Notes: a model not told the origin generated them from the letters alone. A DNA stretch of 64,000 nt from Peribacillus huizhouensis (GCF_014138605.1 NZ_JACJHX010000002.1:473568-537567), one strand, 5' to 3'; positions 24,681 to 34,642 are shown, numbered from the stretch's first letter. A program made the numbers and translations.

Positions 24681-25283
24681 AACTTCCCACTCAACCAAAA
24701 CTTGCTTTACTTGTTTCTGTGCTTCTAGAAGTGATCCATTATTATTAATTACGACATCAGCCAGTTCTTTCTTTTCAGCTAACGGCATTTGCGAATCAAT
24801 TCTAGCTTTAGCGTCTGCCTCGCTTAAACCATTGCGTTTCATTAAACGTTCGAGTTGGATCTGCTCATCCACATAGATTAAAATCGTTTTATCTACCATA
24901 TGTGTTAAATTACTTTCAAACAAAAGAGGAATATCCATGAATATGACCTGCTCCCCTAAATCAAACGCCGTTTCTTTTTGCTTTAGCATTCTTTTTCTTA
25001 CAGCTGGGTGAACAATGTTATTAAGCTGCAATCTCTTCTTTTCGTCATGAAAAATAATACCGCCAAGTTTCGCGCGATCTATTGAAGTATCTGGTAGAAG
25101 TAGCTCGTTGCCAAATACCTGGATAATTTCTTGATAAGCATCTTGCCCCGGTTCGACCACTTCTCTTGCCGCAATGTCTGCATCAATAATTGTAAAACCT
25201 AGCTCTTCCTGAATAAATTGGCTAATACTGCTTTTGCCACTTGCAATACCGCCCGTAATTCCAATTACCTGTCGCATGCCCAA
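24669..25283 (-). CDS. coaE: Dephospho-CoA kinase
   Basis: A 204-aa P-loop kinase that phosphorylates the 3'-OH of dephospho-CoA, the last step of CoA synthesis. Walker A GITGGIASGKSSIS (about 8-21), DADIAAREVVEPG (about 34-46), HPAVRKRM (about 86) and MDIPLLFESNL (about 108) are all in place. Reading starts MGMRQVIGITGG; an inner ATG (MRQV) is equally possible. Last gene of the apparent polA-mutM-ytaF-coaE run. Confidence 0.96.
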   Translation of the reverse strand: MGMRQVIGITGGIASGKSSISQFIQEELGFTIIDADIAAREVVEPGQDAYQEIIQVFGNELLLPDTSIDRAKLGGIIFHDEKKRLQLNNIVHPAVRKRMLKQKETAFDLGEQVIFMDIPLLFESNLTHMVDKTILIYVDEQIQLERLMKRNGLSEADAKARIDSQMPLAEKKELADVVINNNGSLLEAQKQVKQVLVEWEVIEA

Positions 25284-25292
25284 CCCCTATTT

Positions 25293-25937
25293 CTACAATA
25301 TTAATTTACAAAGACCAATAATAATTAATAAGACTCCTGGTAAGTAGGATAAATGCTGCATAACTTTATTTGACGATAGTAATTTACCACTTTGCAAGCC
25401 GCTCCATAAAAATAAAGAACTCATTAATGCGATGCAAATCGAAAGAATGAATGGAGAAACGCCAAGCATTGCCGCGCCAATACCCGCCCCAAATGCATCA
25501 AGAGAGAGGGCAAAGCCTAAGACTATTGCTTCTACACCTGTAATCGTACCTGATTTATCAAAATCGGCATTCATCGGTTTTTGTAAAATATTAATCGCTA
25601 CTCCTAATGATTTGATTTCAAAATTAAAAAGTATTTTCTCAGTATCAATTGTTTGCTCTTCTTCTACCCGCCTTTTTGAACGAAAATACTGAAATAAAAT
25701 CCAACTTCCAAGTAGGACTAAGATGATCCCACCCGTTTTAGCTGCTGCTTCTACAGAGATAAACCTCATAATAAAATCACCAATAATCATCGCCATGCCG
25801 ACGCTTAATGCTGAACAACTCGCTATAACGGCAATGGATTTAAACGGAATGCTCATTTTCCTCATACCAAAGGTCATACCAACACCAAAACCATCCATGC
25901 TTACCGCAAAGGCAAGAATTATTAATTGTAGCCACAT
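25293..25937 (-). CDS. ytaF: Sporulation membrane protein YtaF (MntP-like fold)
   Basis: A 214-aa integral membrane protein with two homologous halves, each starting with a small-residue motif containing Asp: LAFAVSMDGFGVGMTFG (about 9-25) and LGFALSLDAFGAGIGAAM (about 137-154), the MntP/YtaF signature. About six helices are predicted. YtaF is sporulation-linked; transport of a cation is inferred from MntP similarity only. Start at 25937 (MWLQLI) is preferred because AAGGGG lies about 11 nt upstream. The gap to coaE is 9 bp. Confidence 0.9.
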   Translation of the reverse strand: MWLQLIILAFAVSMDGFGVGMTFGMRKMSIPFKSIAVIASCSALSVGMAMIIGDFIMRFISVEAAAKTGGIILVLLGSWILFQYFRSKRRVEEEQTIDTEKILFNFEIKSLGVAINILQKPMNADFDKSGTITGVEAIVLGFALSLDAFGAGIGAAMLGVSPFILSICIALMSSLFLWSGLQSGKLLSSNKVMQHLSYLPGVLLIIIGLCKLIL

Positions 25938-26017
25938 CGAAACGTATGCCCCTTCCATTCAAGTTGCTAGGATAGTATATGGATGGGGCATATCCGATGT
26001 GTGTTTACCTAGATAAA

Positions 26018-26854
26018 TTAATTCGAACGAAGCGGCTGGCATGTAGGACAAATATGAGTACCTCTGCCACCTACTTTATATTTTTCAAGCGTGGTATTAC
26101 ATCGTTTGCACGCTTTTCCTTTTCGATCGTACACGAATAAATCAAGCTGAAACATGCCGATTTGACCTTGTGAATTAATGTACGAACGAATCGTACTCCC
26201 GCCTTTATTAACAGCCTCTGATAAAGTAGCAATAATTTCGTGATGCAGACGAGCTATTTCTTCTTCTGATAATGATGAAGCAATTCGCTCCGGATGAATT
26301 CCTGCGCGGAATAATGACTCGTCCACGTATATATTGCCAATGCCAACTACAACGGTTTGATCTAGTAAAACCATTTTGATTTTACGATTCGTTTTTCGAA
26401 GCTTTTCGGTAAGTCCATCGATCGTGAATTCACGAGACAACGGTTCTGGACCTAATTGTACAAGTGGAAGTTGATTCATTTCCTCGCCTTTTGCAAACAA
26501 ATGCATCGTGCCGAATTTCCGAACATCCTGATAGCGAAGTTCCGTGCCATCCGTGAAGGAAAAAAGCACATGTGTATGTTTATCATATGGCACTTCTTTC
26601 TCGTAGACACCATATTTCCCTTCCATTCTTAAATGAGATACCATCGCATAATCGTCAAGCTGAAAAATAAGAAATTTCCCACGACGATGGATTTCATGAA
26701 TCTTTTGTCCTTGAAGTGCATCTGTAAATTGCTCGACTTGCTCGGGAGCCTTAATGATTTTCGGCCAAAATACCGACACCTCTCGGATCTCCTTACCAAT
26801 GACAAGTGCCTCTAATGTGCGCCTAACCGTTTCAACCTCCGGAAGTTCCGGCAT
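26018..26854 (-). CDS. mutM: Formamidopyrimidine-DNA glycosylase (Fpg/MutM)
   Basis: A 278-aa base-excision repair enzyme removing 8-oxoguanine, with AP-lyase activity. The mature N-terminal Pro and Glu (MPELPEVETVRRTL), Lys of the QKIHEIHRRGKFL block (about 50-62), the helix-two-turn-helix (DQTVVVGIGNIYVDE, about 160-174) and the C-terminal zinc finger (CKRC-x16-CPTC) are intact. ATG 26854 is chosen over GTG 26857 since catalysis needs Pro as residue 2. Between polA and ytaF. Confidence 0.97.
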   Translation of the reverse strand: MPELPEVETVRRTLEALVIGKEIREVSVFWPKIIKAPEQVEQFTDALQGQKIHEIHRRGKFLIFQLDDYAMVSHLRMEGKYGVYEKEVPYDKHTHVLFSFTDGTELRYQDVRKFGTMHLFAKGEEMNQLPLVQLGPEPLSREFTIDGLTEKLRKTNRKIKMVLLDQTVVVGIGNIYVDESLFRAGIHPERIASSLSEEEIARLHHEIIATLSEAVNKGGSTIRSYINSQGQIGMFQLDLFVYDRKGKACKRCNTTLEKYKVGGRGTHICPTCQPLRSN

Positions 26855-26962
26855 CACTTCTCCCCCTTTTCAATTGTTTGTTTGCTAAACCAATTTAGCT
26901 TTTTCATAGGAAATAACGAACTTAGTTTACACGACTTATAGCAACCACTTCCGCTTTTCTTA

Positions 26963-29596
26963 TTATTTCGCATCAAACCATGTCGGACCATAAGAGTAGT
27001 CTACTTTTAACGGAACATTCAGCTCAATCGCACGTTCCATTTCTTCTGGGACAATCTTCATTAGGATGTCAATTTCTTCAGGCGGCGCTTCGAAGATTAG
27101 TTCATCGTGTACTTGTAGCAGCATGTTTGTTTTTAGATTTTCCCGTTCAATTCGTTCCGCCATATTAATCATCGCAAGCTTAATAATATCAGCAGCGCTC
27201 CCTTGAATCGGCGTATTCATTGCCGTCCGTTCTGCAAAGCTTCTTATATTAAAGTTTTTGCTCGTAATTTCTGGAATGTAGCGACGGCGGTTTAAAAGCG
27301 TATTAACATACCCTTTTTGATTCGCTTCAAATATGCTTTCATGCATATATTCCTGCACCCCTGGAAAACTCTTTAAATACTTCTCAATAAACACTCCCGC
27401 TTCTTTTCGGGTAATCCCTAGGCTTTGAGACAAACCATAGTCACTAATTCCATAGACGATACCAAAATTAACGGCTTTTGCTTGACGACGCATATTTGAA
27501 GTTACTTCATCTTTTCCAACATGAAACACATCCATAGCAGTTTTCGTATGAATATCCATATCAGAACGGAACGCTTCGATCATCGCTTGATCATTGGCAA
27601 TATGCGCAAGTACCCGCAATTCAATCTGCGAATAATCAGCGGCAAAAATAAGCCAGTCTTTTTTTGAAGGAATAAACGCTTGTCTAATTTTCCTACCCTC
27701 TTCTAATCGAATCGGGATATTTTGCAAATTAGGATCTGTTGAGCTTAGTCTCCCTGTTTGGGTTAATGCTTGATTGAATCTTGTATGAACTTTGTCGAGC
27801 TCTGAAAAACCGACTACCTTTAACAAACCTTCAACATAGGTTGATTGTAACTTAGCAAGCTGACGGTAATGTAAAATTTCACGAACGATTTCATGCTTAT
27901 TTTCCAGTTTTTCCAAAACATCCGCTGAAGTTGAATAACCCGTTTTCGTTTTCTTCATCACTGGCAATTGCAGCTTTTCAAATAAGATTACGCCAAGCTG
28001 TTTAGGCGAATTAATATTGAAAGCCTCACCAGCTAAACTAAAAATCTTCCCCTCAATAGCTTGTAAACGTTGTGACAACTCTTGTCCCATATCCATTAGG
28101 CGTTTGACATCGACCTTTATCCCTTGTAATTCCATCTTGGCAAGAATGATTGAGAGCGGCAATTCTAAATCAGTTAATAAGGCATATTGCTCGTTTTCCT
28201 CAAGGTCGGCAATCATTTCATCCTTTAATGTCAAAATTGACCTTGCTTTCCTCCCGATAAAATCAGCCAAGGCATCTTGGTTAGGGATCGAACGTTTTGC
28301 CCCTTTCCCATAAAAAACTTCATCAGACAAAAGCATGGGGCGCTTTTGAACTTTTGCAATAGCTGCAACATCTTCAACCGATTCTTGGGGGTTAAGTACA
28401 TAACTTGCTAAATATAAATCAAAATCAATTCCTTTTAATTCAATCCCTCTTCTACTTAGCGAAACAATCGAGCGTTTTGCATCATAAACGAATTTCTTAT
28501 ACGATTCATTTTCGGCCCAGCTTTTAAAAATTTCTGAGTGGGTGACCGCATCACCATGTATATAAAAATTTCCCTTTTCATTCGCAAGACTAATACCGAT
28601 AATATCTCCACGATGATAATTATCATCGAGAATTTCGATATATAGAGCTGTTTCAGCAGTCAACATTTCTTCTTTAATCTCTGTGATCAACTCTATATCC
28701 ATTTCTTCTTGAACAATCTCTTCAGCAGGATCTGCAACATCTAATTTTTCAAGCAATGTATTAAATCCGAGCTCTTTATAAATCGTCACGATTTTTTCCT
28801 CGTTCATGCCATTGAAAATTGTATCGTTTAATTGGATTTCAATTGGGGCTTCACGAGTAATCGTAGCAAGCTCCTTACTTAAAACAGCAAGCTCTTTATG
28901 GTCTTCAATTTTTTCTTTTAGTTTCTTCCCACTAACCTCATCAATTGATTCCAGCAGATTTTCAACTGTTTGAAATTGATGAAGCAATTTTAGCGCCGTT
29001 TTTTCGCCAACACCAGGAATTCCAGGTATGTTATCAGAAGCGTCTCCCATTAACCCTTTCATATCAATAATCTGAGCAGGTGTAAGGCCATATTTTTCTT
29101 GAATATGCGCCGGCGTGTATTCTTCAATATCGGTAATGCCCTTTTTCGTAATGCCGACCGTTGTGGCTGACGAAGATAATTGAGTTAAATCTTTATCTCC
29201 AGAGATAATCTTAATTTCGTAGTTTTCTTTTTCAGCAAAAAGTGATAATGTACCGATTATATCGTCCGCTTCATAATTCGGAAGCTCATAACGTGATATT
29301 CCATATGCGTCGAGAAGCTCTCGAATAAACGGAAATTGCTCAGACAACTCGGGTGGCGTTTTCTGGCGCCCACCTTTATATTCTTTATAAGATGCGTGGC
29401 GGAAAGTTGTTTTCCCAGCATCGAATGCTACAAGTACATGCGTTGGCTTTTCTTCTTCCAAAATCTTATTTAACATCATCGTAAATCCATAGATTGCATT
29501 CGTATGGACCCCTTTATCATTATTCAGCAGCGGCAAGGCAAAAAAAGCACGATACGCAATACTGTTTCCATCAATAAGCACTAATTTATTACTCAA
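26963..29596 (-). CDS. polA: DNA polymerase I
   Basis: An 877-aa enzyme for Okazaki-fragment processing and repair. The 5' nuclease domain (1-290, VLIDGNSIAYRAFFALP, NYEADDIIGTL, PGVGEKTA) is intact. The 3'-5' exonuclease region (about 300-470) lacks the DxE metal ligands (YIEILDDN in their place), as is usual for Bacillus PolA. The polymerase domain has motif A DYSQIELRVLAHI (about 655), B RRQAKAVNFGIVYG (about 706) and C QVHDELIFE (about 830). Start ATG after AGGAGGATACGAGCTTG. Followed by mutM. Confidence 0.98.
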   Translation of the reverse strand: MSNKLVLIDGNSIAYRAFFALPLLNNDKGVHTNAIYGFTMMLNKILEEEKPTHVLVAFDAGKTTFRHASYKEYKGGRQKTPPELSEQFPFIRELLDAYGISRYELPNYEADDIIGTLSLFAEKENYEIKIISGDKDLTQLSSSATTVGITKKGITDIEEYTPAHIQEKYGLTPAQIIDMKGLMGDASDNIPGIPGVGEKTALKLLHQFQTVENLLESIDEVSGKKLKEKIEDHKELAVLSKELATITREAPIEIQLNDTIFNGMNEEKIVTIYKELGFNTLLEKLDVADPAEEIVQEEMDIELITEIKEEMLTAETALYIEILDDNYHRGDIIGISLANEKGNFYIHGDAVTHSEIFKSWAENESYKKFVYDAKRSIVSLSRRGIELKGIDFDLYLASYVLNPQESVEDVAAIAKVQKRPMLLSDEVFYGKGAKRSIPNQDALADFIGRKARSILTLKDEMIADLEENEQYALLTDLELPLSIILAKMELQGIKVDVKRLMDMGQELSQRLQAIEGKIFSLAGEAFNINSPKQLGVILFEKLQLPVMKKTKTGYSTSADVLEKLENKHEIVREILHYRQLAKLQSTYVEGLLKVVGFSELDKVHTRFNQALTQTGRLSSTDPNLQNIPIRLEEGRKIRQAFIPSKKDWLIFAADYSQIELRVLAHIANDQAMIEAFRSDMDIHTKTAMDVFHVGKDEVTSNMRRQAKAVNFGIVYGISDYGLSQSLGITRKEAGVFIEKYLKSFPGVQEYMHESIFEANQKGYVNTLLNRRRYIPEITSKNFNIRSFAERTAMNTPIQGSAADIIKLAMINMAERIERENLKTNMLLQVHDELIFEAPPEEIDILMKIVPEEMERAIELNVPLKVDYSYGPTWFDAK

Positions 29597-29666
29597 GCTC
29601 GTATCCTCCTTTTTTCAAAAATATTGGATTTATAAACAGTTTATCGTATATTTTCTTGTTTTTTGT

Positions 29667-29742
29667 ATGAAGGACATGGGAAGGGCTTCGCAAAGTTAGC
29701 TCCGTACCACCACCACCTTCATGAGGTGAATATCATTTTAGA
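29667..29742. repeat. R2-type repeat, short copy
   Basis: TATGAAGGACATGGGAAGGG CTTCGC, then AGCTCCGTACCACCACCACC TTCATGAGGTGA, an inverse-oriented R2 copy in the hflC-polA gap. Confidence 0.55.
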
Positions 29743-29800
29743 ACCTGAACCTTTTTCATCCTTCGAGCTATAGAACAGTCTCTCATGGATGTTTTTTATC

Positions 29801-29866
29801 AAAAAAAACGTTCATTCCATCTCTATATTCTACCACGAGTAGATATAGAAAGAGAAATGAACGGGT
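29801..29866 (-). terminator. Long-stem terminator of hflC
   Basis: Reverse strand CGTTCATTTCTCTTTCTATATCTAC-TCGT-GTAGAATATAGAGATGGAATGAACG (imperfect) followed by TTTTTTTT. Confidence 0.9.
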
Positions 29867-29881
29867 TACTGCGGAAATTCA

Positions 29882-30811
29882 TTATTTAGTGTTTCCCATT
29901 AACAGACTTGCGTATGGAGAATTCGCCGGTAGAATAATAACCGTTTCATCTCCAATCGTTTTCTTATACGATTCAAGTGTTCGATATAAGCTGTAAAATT
30001 CAGCATCTTTAGAAAAAGAAGCATTATATACTTTCGCAGCTTCTGCTTCCCCTTCGGCGCGAATGATTTCAGCCTCTGCCTTTGCAGTTGCCAAAAGTTC
30101 AGTAACCTTTCTGTCTGTCTCGGCCATAATACGATTCTTATCTGCGTCACCTTTTGAAAGATACTGCTGTGCGGTTGATTCACGTTCTGAAATCATCCGT
30201 TTGAACACAGATGCTTCGTTCTCCGATGGCAAATCTGTCCGTTTAATCCGAACATCTGTCACTACAATGCCATAATTCGAGTCTTTAAGAAGCTCATTTA
30301 CTTTGTCCGTCATCCGATCATTCAAACTTCCTCTACTGGACTTTTCATCATTGATAATCTCATCGTAATTCAATTGCCCAAGTTCGGTACGGACTACTGA
30401 ATATATGAATTCTTCCATTCTCGCTTCAGCGCTTTCAATCGTTCTCGCATTCGTAATCATTTTCTTCGGATCTTCAATTCTCCAAACCGCATAATTATCG
30501 ATCATAATTCGCTTTTTATCTCTTGTATTAATCTCTGCTTCCGAGACGTCATAGCCCATTTGATACTTCGGCAACGTTGTAACGCTTTGGATAAACGGGA
30601 TCTTTATCTTTAAACCAGGAGTCTTATCAATGCGAACCACTTCTCCGAATTGACGAACGACTCGATATTCCCCTTCCTTTACAATAAACACGTTACTGAT
30701 TAAAATACCAAATAATAGAAGCAAAATCACGAAGAAAATCCCGACTTTCACATACCCTCTCCACGGTCCAAAGTCTTTGCGACTATTTATTTCGACTACT
30801 TTATCACTCAT
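29882..30811 (-). CDS. hflC: HflC-like SPFH/band 7 protein
   Basis: A 309-aa membrane-anchored SPFH protein: basic N-terminus, one membrane helix (VGIFFVILLLLFGILISNVFI, about 23-42), the SPFH domain (about 45-230, EGEYRVVRQFGEVVRIDKTPG; LPKYQMGYDVSEAEINTRDK) and a C-terminal coiled region rich in Ala/Glu (TELLATAKAEAEIIRAEGEA). With HflK it forms the complex that surrounds FtsH in proteobacteria and modulates its proteolysis; a like role is inferred. Its ATG overlaps the hflK stop by 4 bp. The pair is not present at this locus in B. subtilis. Confidence 0.92.
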   Translation of the reverse strand: MSDKVVEINSRKDFGPWRGYVKVGIFFVILLLLFGILISNVFIVKEGEYRVVRQFGEVVRIDKTPGLKIKIPFIQSVTTLPKYQMGYDVSEAEINTRDKKRIMIDNYAVWRIEDPKKMITNARTIESAEARMEEFIYSVVRTELGQLNYDEIINDEKSSRGSLNDRMTDKVNELLKDSNYGIVVTDVRIKRTDLPSENEASVFKRMISERESTAQQYLSKGDADKNRIMAETDRKVTELLATAKAEAEIIRAEGEAEAAKVYNASFSKDAEFYSLYRTLESYKKTIGDETVIILPANSPYASLLMGNTK

Positions 30812-31770
30812 TCCGTTCCCTCACTTTCAGCTGGTGCTTTAGGCTGTTCTTTTTCAAGTGCACGGATCGGGAAGTATTTCATCGTATTCCCGTCATCATT
30901 CATAATATATATTTCTGCATTTGGCAGGACTTGCTCAAGCGTCTCAATCACTAAACGTTCTCTTGTAATATCTGGGCTGTTTTTATATTCTGCATATAGT
31001 TTATTAAAAACCGCTACATCCCCGCGAGCACGCTCGGTTCTGGCAGCTTTTTCTCCTTCCGCTGCAGAATTGATCGCTGCAATTTCCCCTTCTGCTTCAT
31101 TCATTCTCTGGTTCTCATACTTCTTCGCTTCATTATTCTTTGTATTCATCGTTTCACGTGCATCGGTAACATCTGTAAAGGCTTTTCTGACCTCATCATT
31201 TGGAAGCTCTACATCCTGAAGTTTAACAGCAAGGACTGAAATCCCAATATCATATTTTTCAATCAAATGGGAAAGCAATTCTCTGACGTTTGCTTCAATT
31301 TCAGCTTTTCCAGACGTTAGCGCATCATCGATTCTCGAATTGCCAATAATGCTACGAAGTGCAGCAGATGTTGAATCATATAGTAGTTCATTCGGGTTAT
31401 CTACGTTATATAAATATTTTTGCGGATCGGTTATTTTCCATTGAACGACTAAATCCGCGAGCACAATGTTTTCATCACCGGTAATCATTTTCGTTTCTTT
31501 CGGTAAATCTTCCACTACACCATCTTTATCGGTATAGCCGAATTGCAGGCTGAATGTTTCCTTTGATACTTTCTCAACGGTCTGAATCGGCCAAGGCATT
31601 TTCACATGTAACCCAGGTTCAGTAATCGTTTCATCCACTTTTCCAAATGTTAAGATCACCGCTTGGTCTGATTCATCAACGGTATACCATGTAGTAATCG
31701 CCACAATTCCTAATATGATAATGATTAGAGTCAATCCAGTTGTTATGTAAATCTTCTTTAAACTGACCAA
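30808..31770 (-). CDS. hflK: HflK-like SPFH/band 7 protein
   Basis: A 320-aa partner of HflC: one N-terminal membrane helix (ITTGLTLIIIILGIVAIT, about 9-26), then WYTVDESDQAVILTFGKVDE (typical HflK entry to the SPFH domain), VVQWKITDPQKYLYNVDNP, ALRSIIGNSRIDDALTSGK, the NxEAxxYxNQxMNEAEGEI coiled segment, and an acidic tail ending PAESEGTE. Start after GGAGGGGTTTCGTTGGTC; the first Met codon should be GTG/ATG at 31770. Lies upstream of hflC, between phoR and polA. Confidence 0.92.
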   Translation of the reverse strand: MVSLKKIYITTGLTLIIIILGIVAITTWYTVDESDQAVILTFGKVDETITEPGLHVKMPWPIQTVEKVSKETFSLQFGYTDKDGVVEDLPKETKMITGDENIVLADLVVQWKITDPQKYLYNVDNPNELLYDSTSAALRSIIGNSRIDDALTSGKAEIEANVRELLSHLIEKYDIGISVLAVKLQDVELPNDEVRKAFTDVTDARETMNTKNNEAKKYENQRMNEAEGEIAAINSAAEGEKAARTERARGDVAVFNKLYAEYKNSPDITRERLVIETLEQVLPNAEIYIMNDDGNTMKYFPIRALEKEQPKAPAESEGTE

Positions 31771-31870
31771 CGAAACCCCTCCTTTATTCTCTCTCTTCTT
31801 ATGTACGATACATATTGGAAAAGGATTCGTTATTTTCGTAATTTTATTACAAATCTCTTTGTTTCAAAGC

Positions 31871-31907
31871 CAAAAAAGACGAGGACATGGGGTTGTCCTC
31901 GTCTCAT
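31871..31907 (-). terminator. Terminator of phoP-phoR
   Basis: Reverse strand GACGAGGAC-AACCCCAT-GTCCTCGTC followed by TTTTTTGG, 100 bp after phoR. Confidence 0.9.
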
Positions 31908-32006
31908 CTGCTCCCTGGATGATGGGGTTTTCTAGTTCATTGTAAACCCCATTTATAAACAGGATGTATTAAAATTGTTAAAATCATGTAAATTCTGATT
32001 TCTCCA

Positions 32007-33773
32007 TCAGCGAATATGTTTCTTTAAGAAAACTGTAAACGTCGTTCCTTTCCCAGGGGAGCTTTCGACCGTTATCCTCCCTTTATGAACTTCCAAAATA
32101 TGTTTTACTATAGCTAAACCTAGCCCCGTTCCCCCAGAGTCCCTACTTCTAGCCTTATCAACTCTGTAAAAACGTTCAAATATACGCGGCAATTCCTTAC
32201 TTTCAATTCCGATGCCATTATCCTGAACAGCTACCCGAACATTGTCTGCGTCTTCTGATGCTTCAATCTTTACTTCGCCTTCACTTGATGTATAGTTTAA
32301 TGCATTCGTAATAAGATTGATAAAAATTTGTTTAATCCGGTTTGCTTCCCCCTCAACCCATAGAGAAGGGCTCTTACTTTCAAGGATTAACGTAATATTC
32401 TTTTCTTCCGCTTTGCCACAAAGCATCGCCATCGATTCTTCAAGTATGGTACTAACATTCACAGAGTCAATTTGTAAAACAAAATCTTGCTGCTCAATTT
32501 TTGATAGATCCAACAATTCTTGTATAAGCTCTTGAAGTCGATCACTTTCACTTAGAATGATCTTTAGAAAATCATATAAGGCTTGTTCATCCTTTAAAGC
32601 ACCATCTAGCAACGTCTCTGAAAACCCTTTGATGGAAGTGATAGGCGTTTTCAACTCATGAGACACATTCGCAACGAAGTCTTTCCGCATTTGTTCCAAT
32701 TTTTTTAATTCGGTAATGTCATGGAAAACAATAATGATACCCTTCCACTCATCATTTTTTACGATGATTGGCGCTCCGTATACTTCAAAATGCTTTCTTT
32801 CAATTGAAAGCGGAATTAACACTTGGCGTTTGATACTTTTTTCCGTCATAAAAATTTCTTCAATAATCGCAATAATCTCTGCATATGGAATCACTTCATA
32901 ATAAACTTTGTACAATAATTCAGTATCTTCCATATTAAACTGCTGCTTATACGCAAGATTTGTCATCGTTATATGCCCTTTATGATCGATTTGCAATACA
33001 CCACTACCAATATTCTCAATAAGTGTTTCCAAACGATCTTGATGCAAATCTCTGGCAATTTGCATTTCTTGCAGATTTCTCGCCAAAATATTTAATGATT
33101 TACTAAGTATGCCTATTTCATCTGAACTCCGCTCATAGGTTCTTGCACGATAATTTCCTTCCGCAAGCTCAATCGCGGTTGTCGCCGCTGCCTCAATAGG
33201 TCGGGAATATCTAGAAGCAATTTTGCTCGCAAACATCGTAATTATGCAAAGTGACGCGATAAGGCTTATTGTCAAAATCCACCATATTTGACTATTTACC
33301 TGATCGATGGCTTCTATTTCATTACTTAATACGGCAGCACCCTCAATTGCGCCACCTTTTTGTATCGTTTGATAATAATATTGAAGGCCCTTAGGTCCTT
33401 CGACAATTCCACTCTGCTTGCCACTTTCCAAACGTTTAGCTATACTTCTCAACATGTCTTTGTGACGTTCTGGATGGCTATTACGATTTACATTATCATC
33501 ATAAAGAATCAGCCCATCATTGTTAATAATTGTGAAATTATCATCATGTAAATTAGCCAAGTCTTCTGTCTTTCCTTGATGAATAAATTCAGAGACTCCC
33601 CCGTGTTCCTGAATATAGTTGGCGATAAAATTAGTTTCTCTTTCAATTCTTTCATTGAAAGTATGTACATAATAGTTTTTGAAAACTTGTCCGAGCAGTA
33701 ACCCCTCTGCCAGAAGGACAATAATAATCAAGCTGATAATGGCCACTAACAGCTTTGTCTTGAATTTGGTCAT
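32007..33773 (-). CDS. phoR: Phosphate-responsive sensor histidine kinase PhoR
   Basis: A 588-aa membrane kinase. Order: membrane helix (LLVAIISLIIIVLLAEGLLLG, about 8-28), extracytoplasmic domain to about 163, second helix (WWILTISLIASLCIITMFASK), HAMP (about 185-240), PAS (about 245-355, including LIENIGSGVLQIDHKGHI), HisKA with the phospho-acceptor in VSHELKTPITSIKGF (about 372) and HATPase_c with DNGIGIESKELPRIFERF and GGTGLGLAI. Assigned to PhoR from its overlap with phoP and position before polA. In B. subtilis it controls the phosphate-starvation response. Confidence 0.95.
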   Translation of the reverse strand: MTKFKTKLLVAIISLIIIVLLAEGLLLGQVFKNYYVHTFNERIERETNFIANYIQEHGGVSEFIHQGKTEDLANLHDDNFTIINNDGLILYDDNVNRNSHPERHKDMLRSIAKRLESGKQSGIVEGPKGLQYYYQTIQKGGAIEGAAVLSNEIEAIDQVNSQIWWILTISLIASLCIITMFASKIASRYSRPIEAAATTAIELAEGNYRARTYERSSDEIGILSKSLNILARNLQEMQIARDLHQDRLETLIENIGSGVLQIDHKGHITMTNLAYKQQFNMEDTELLYKVYYEVIPYAEIIAIIEEIFMTEKSIKRQVLIPLSIERKHFEVYGAPIIVKNDEWKGIIIVFHDITELKKLEQMRKDFVANVSHELKTPITSIKGFSETLLDGALKDEQALYDFLKIILSESDRLQELIQELLDLSKIEQQDFVLQIDSVNVSTILEESMAMLCGKAEEKNITLILESKSPSLWVEGEANRIKQIFINLITNALNYTSSEGEVKIEASEDADNVRVAVQDNGIGIESKELPRIFERFYRVDKARSRDSGGTGLGLAIVKHILEVHKGRITVESSPGKGTTFTVFLKKHIR

Positions 33774-34486
33774 TCCGGTTTTGGCTCCTCGAGCTTATAT
33801 CCTAAACCACGTATTGTTTTAATATAGACTGGCTTTCTTGTATCTTCTTCTATTTTTTCTCGAAGATGGCTAATATGCACATCGACAATCCTCGTATCTC
33901 CCGCAAAATCGTAATTCCAGACTGCGCTTAGAAGTTGATCTCTCGTTAAGACTCTTCCCTTATGCTGTGCAAGATATAATAATAATTCGAATTCCTTTGG
34001 AGTCAACTCCAGTAACCTTCCCTTAAAAAAGGCTTCGTAACGATCATGGTAAATTTCTAATTCATTAAGTTGCAAAACGTCTTCGCGTTCTTCCTTTGGT
34101 TCTCCAGATTCCTGACTAATTTGTGATCTTCTGAGAATCGCTTTAATTCTTGCAACCACTTCTCTCGGACTAAATGGCTTGGTCATATAATCATCTGCAC
34201 CGAGTTCCAACCCCAACACTTTATCAAACTCATCATCTTTCGCTGTCAACATTAAGATTGGCACCATTATTTTTTGCTGGCGCAGTTGCTTACAAACTTC
34301 AATCCCATCTAGTTTTGGAAGCATTAAATCAAGGATAATTAACTGTGGTTTTTCAGCAATTGCCCGGTTCAACCCTTCTTCTCCATCTAAAGCAGTAATT
34401 ACTGAATAACCCGATTGCTCTAAATTGTATTGTAGTAATGTAACAATTGATTTTTCATCATCCACTACGAGAATTTTATTAGACAT
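33770..34486 (-). CDS. phoP: Response regulator PhoP
   Basis: A 238-aa OmpR/PhoB-type regulator. Receiver (1-120): acidic pair VVDDE, phospho-Asp in LILDLMLPKLDG (about 53), Thr in MLTAKD and Lys in TKPFSPRE. Winged-helix DNA-binding domain (about 135-238): LLELTPKEFELLLYLAQHKG, VWNYDFAGDTRIVDVHIS, and IRGLGYKL. Start ATG 34486 follows GGGAGGAAGCT; the upstream 17 codons of the longer reading are not in the family. Its stop overlaps the phoR start by 4 bp (ATGA). Confidence 0.97.
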   Translation of the reverse strand: MSNKILVVDDEKSIVTLLQYNLEQSGYSVITALDGEEGLNRAIAEKPQLIILDLMLPKLDGIEVCKQLRQQKIMVPILMLTAKDDEFDKVLGLELGADDYMTKPFSPREVVARIKAILRRSQISQESGEPKEEREDVLQLNELEIYHDRYEAFFKGRLLELTPKEFELLLYLAQHKGRVLTRDQLLSAVWNYDFAGDTRIVDVHISHLREKIEEDTRKPVYIKTIRGLGYKLEEPKPE

Positions 34487-34577
34487 AGCTTCCTCCCGAA
34501 AATAAATTACCCCAAGACTCATTACGAGCCAAATCATCCATTTCCATTATAATTTAAAAACAGGAAAAGAGTAAGAA

Positions 34578-34642
34578 GAATATAAAGTGAAACTCCAGCA
34601 GTGGGAATTTCACTCCTGTTGATGCGGGATAAAATTGAATAT
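34578..34642. repeat. R1 repeat, minimal copy upstream of phoP
   Basis: ATAAAGTGAAACTCCAGCAG TGGGAATTTCACTCCTGTTG ATGCGGGATAAAA. The remainder of 34487-34955 shows a 9-bp-stem hairpin (34853-34880) and no gene. Confidence 0.65.
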
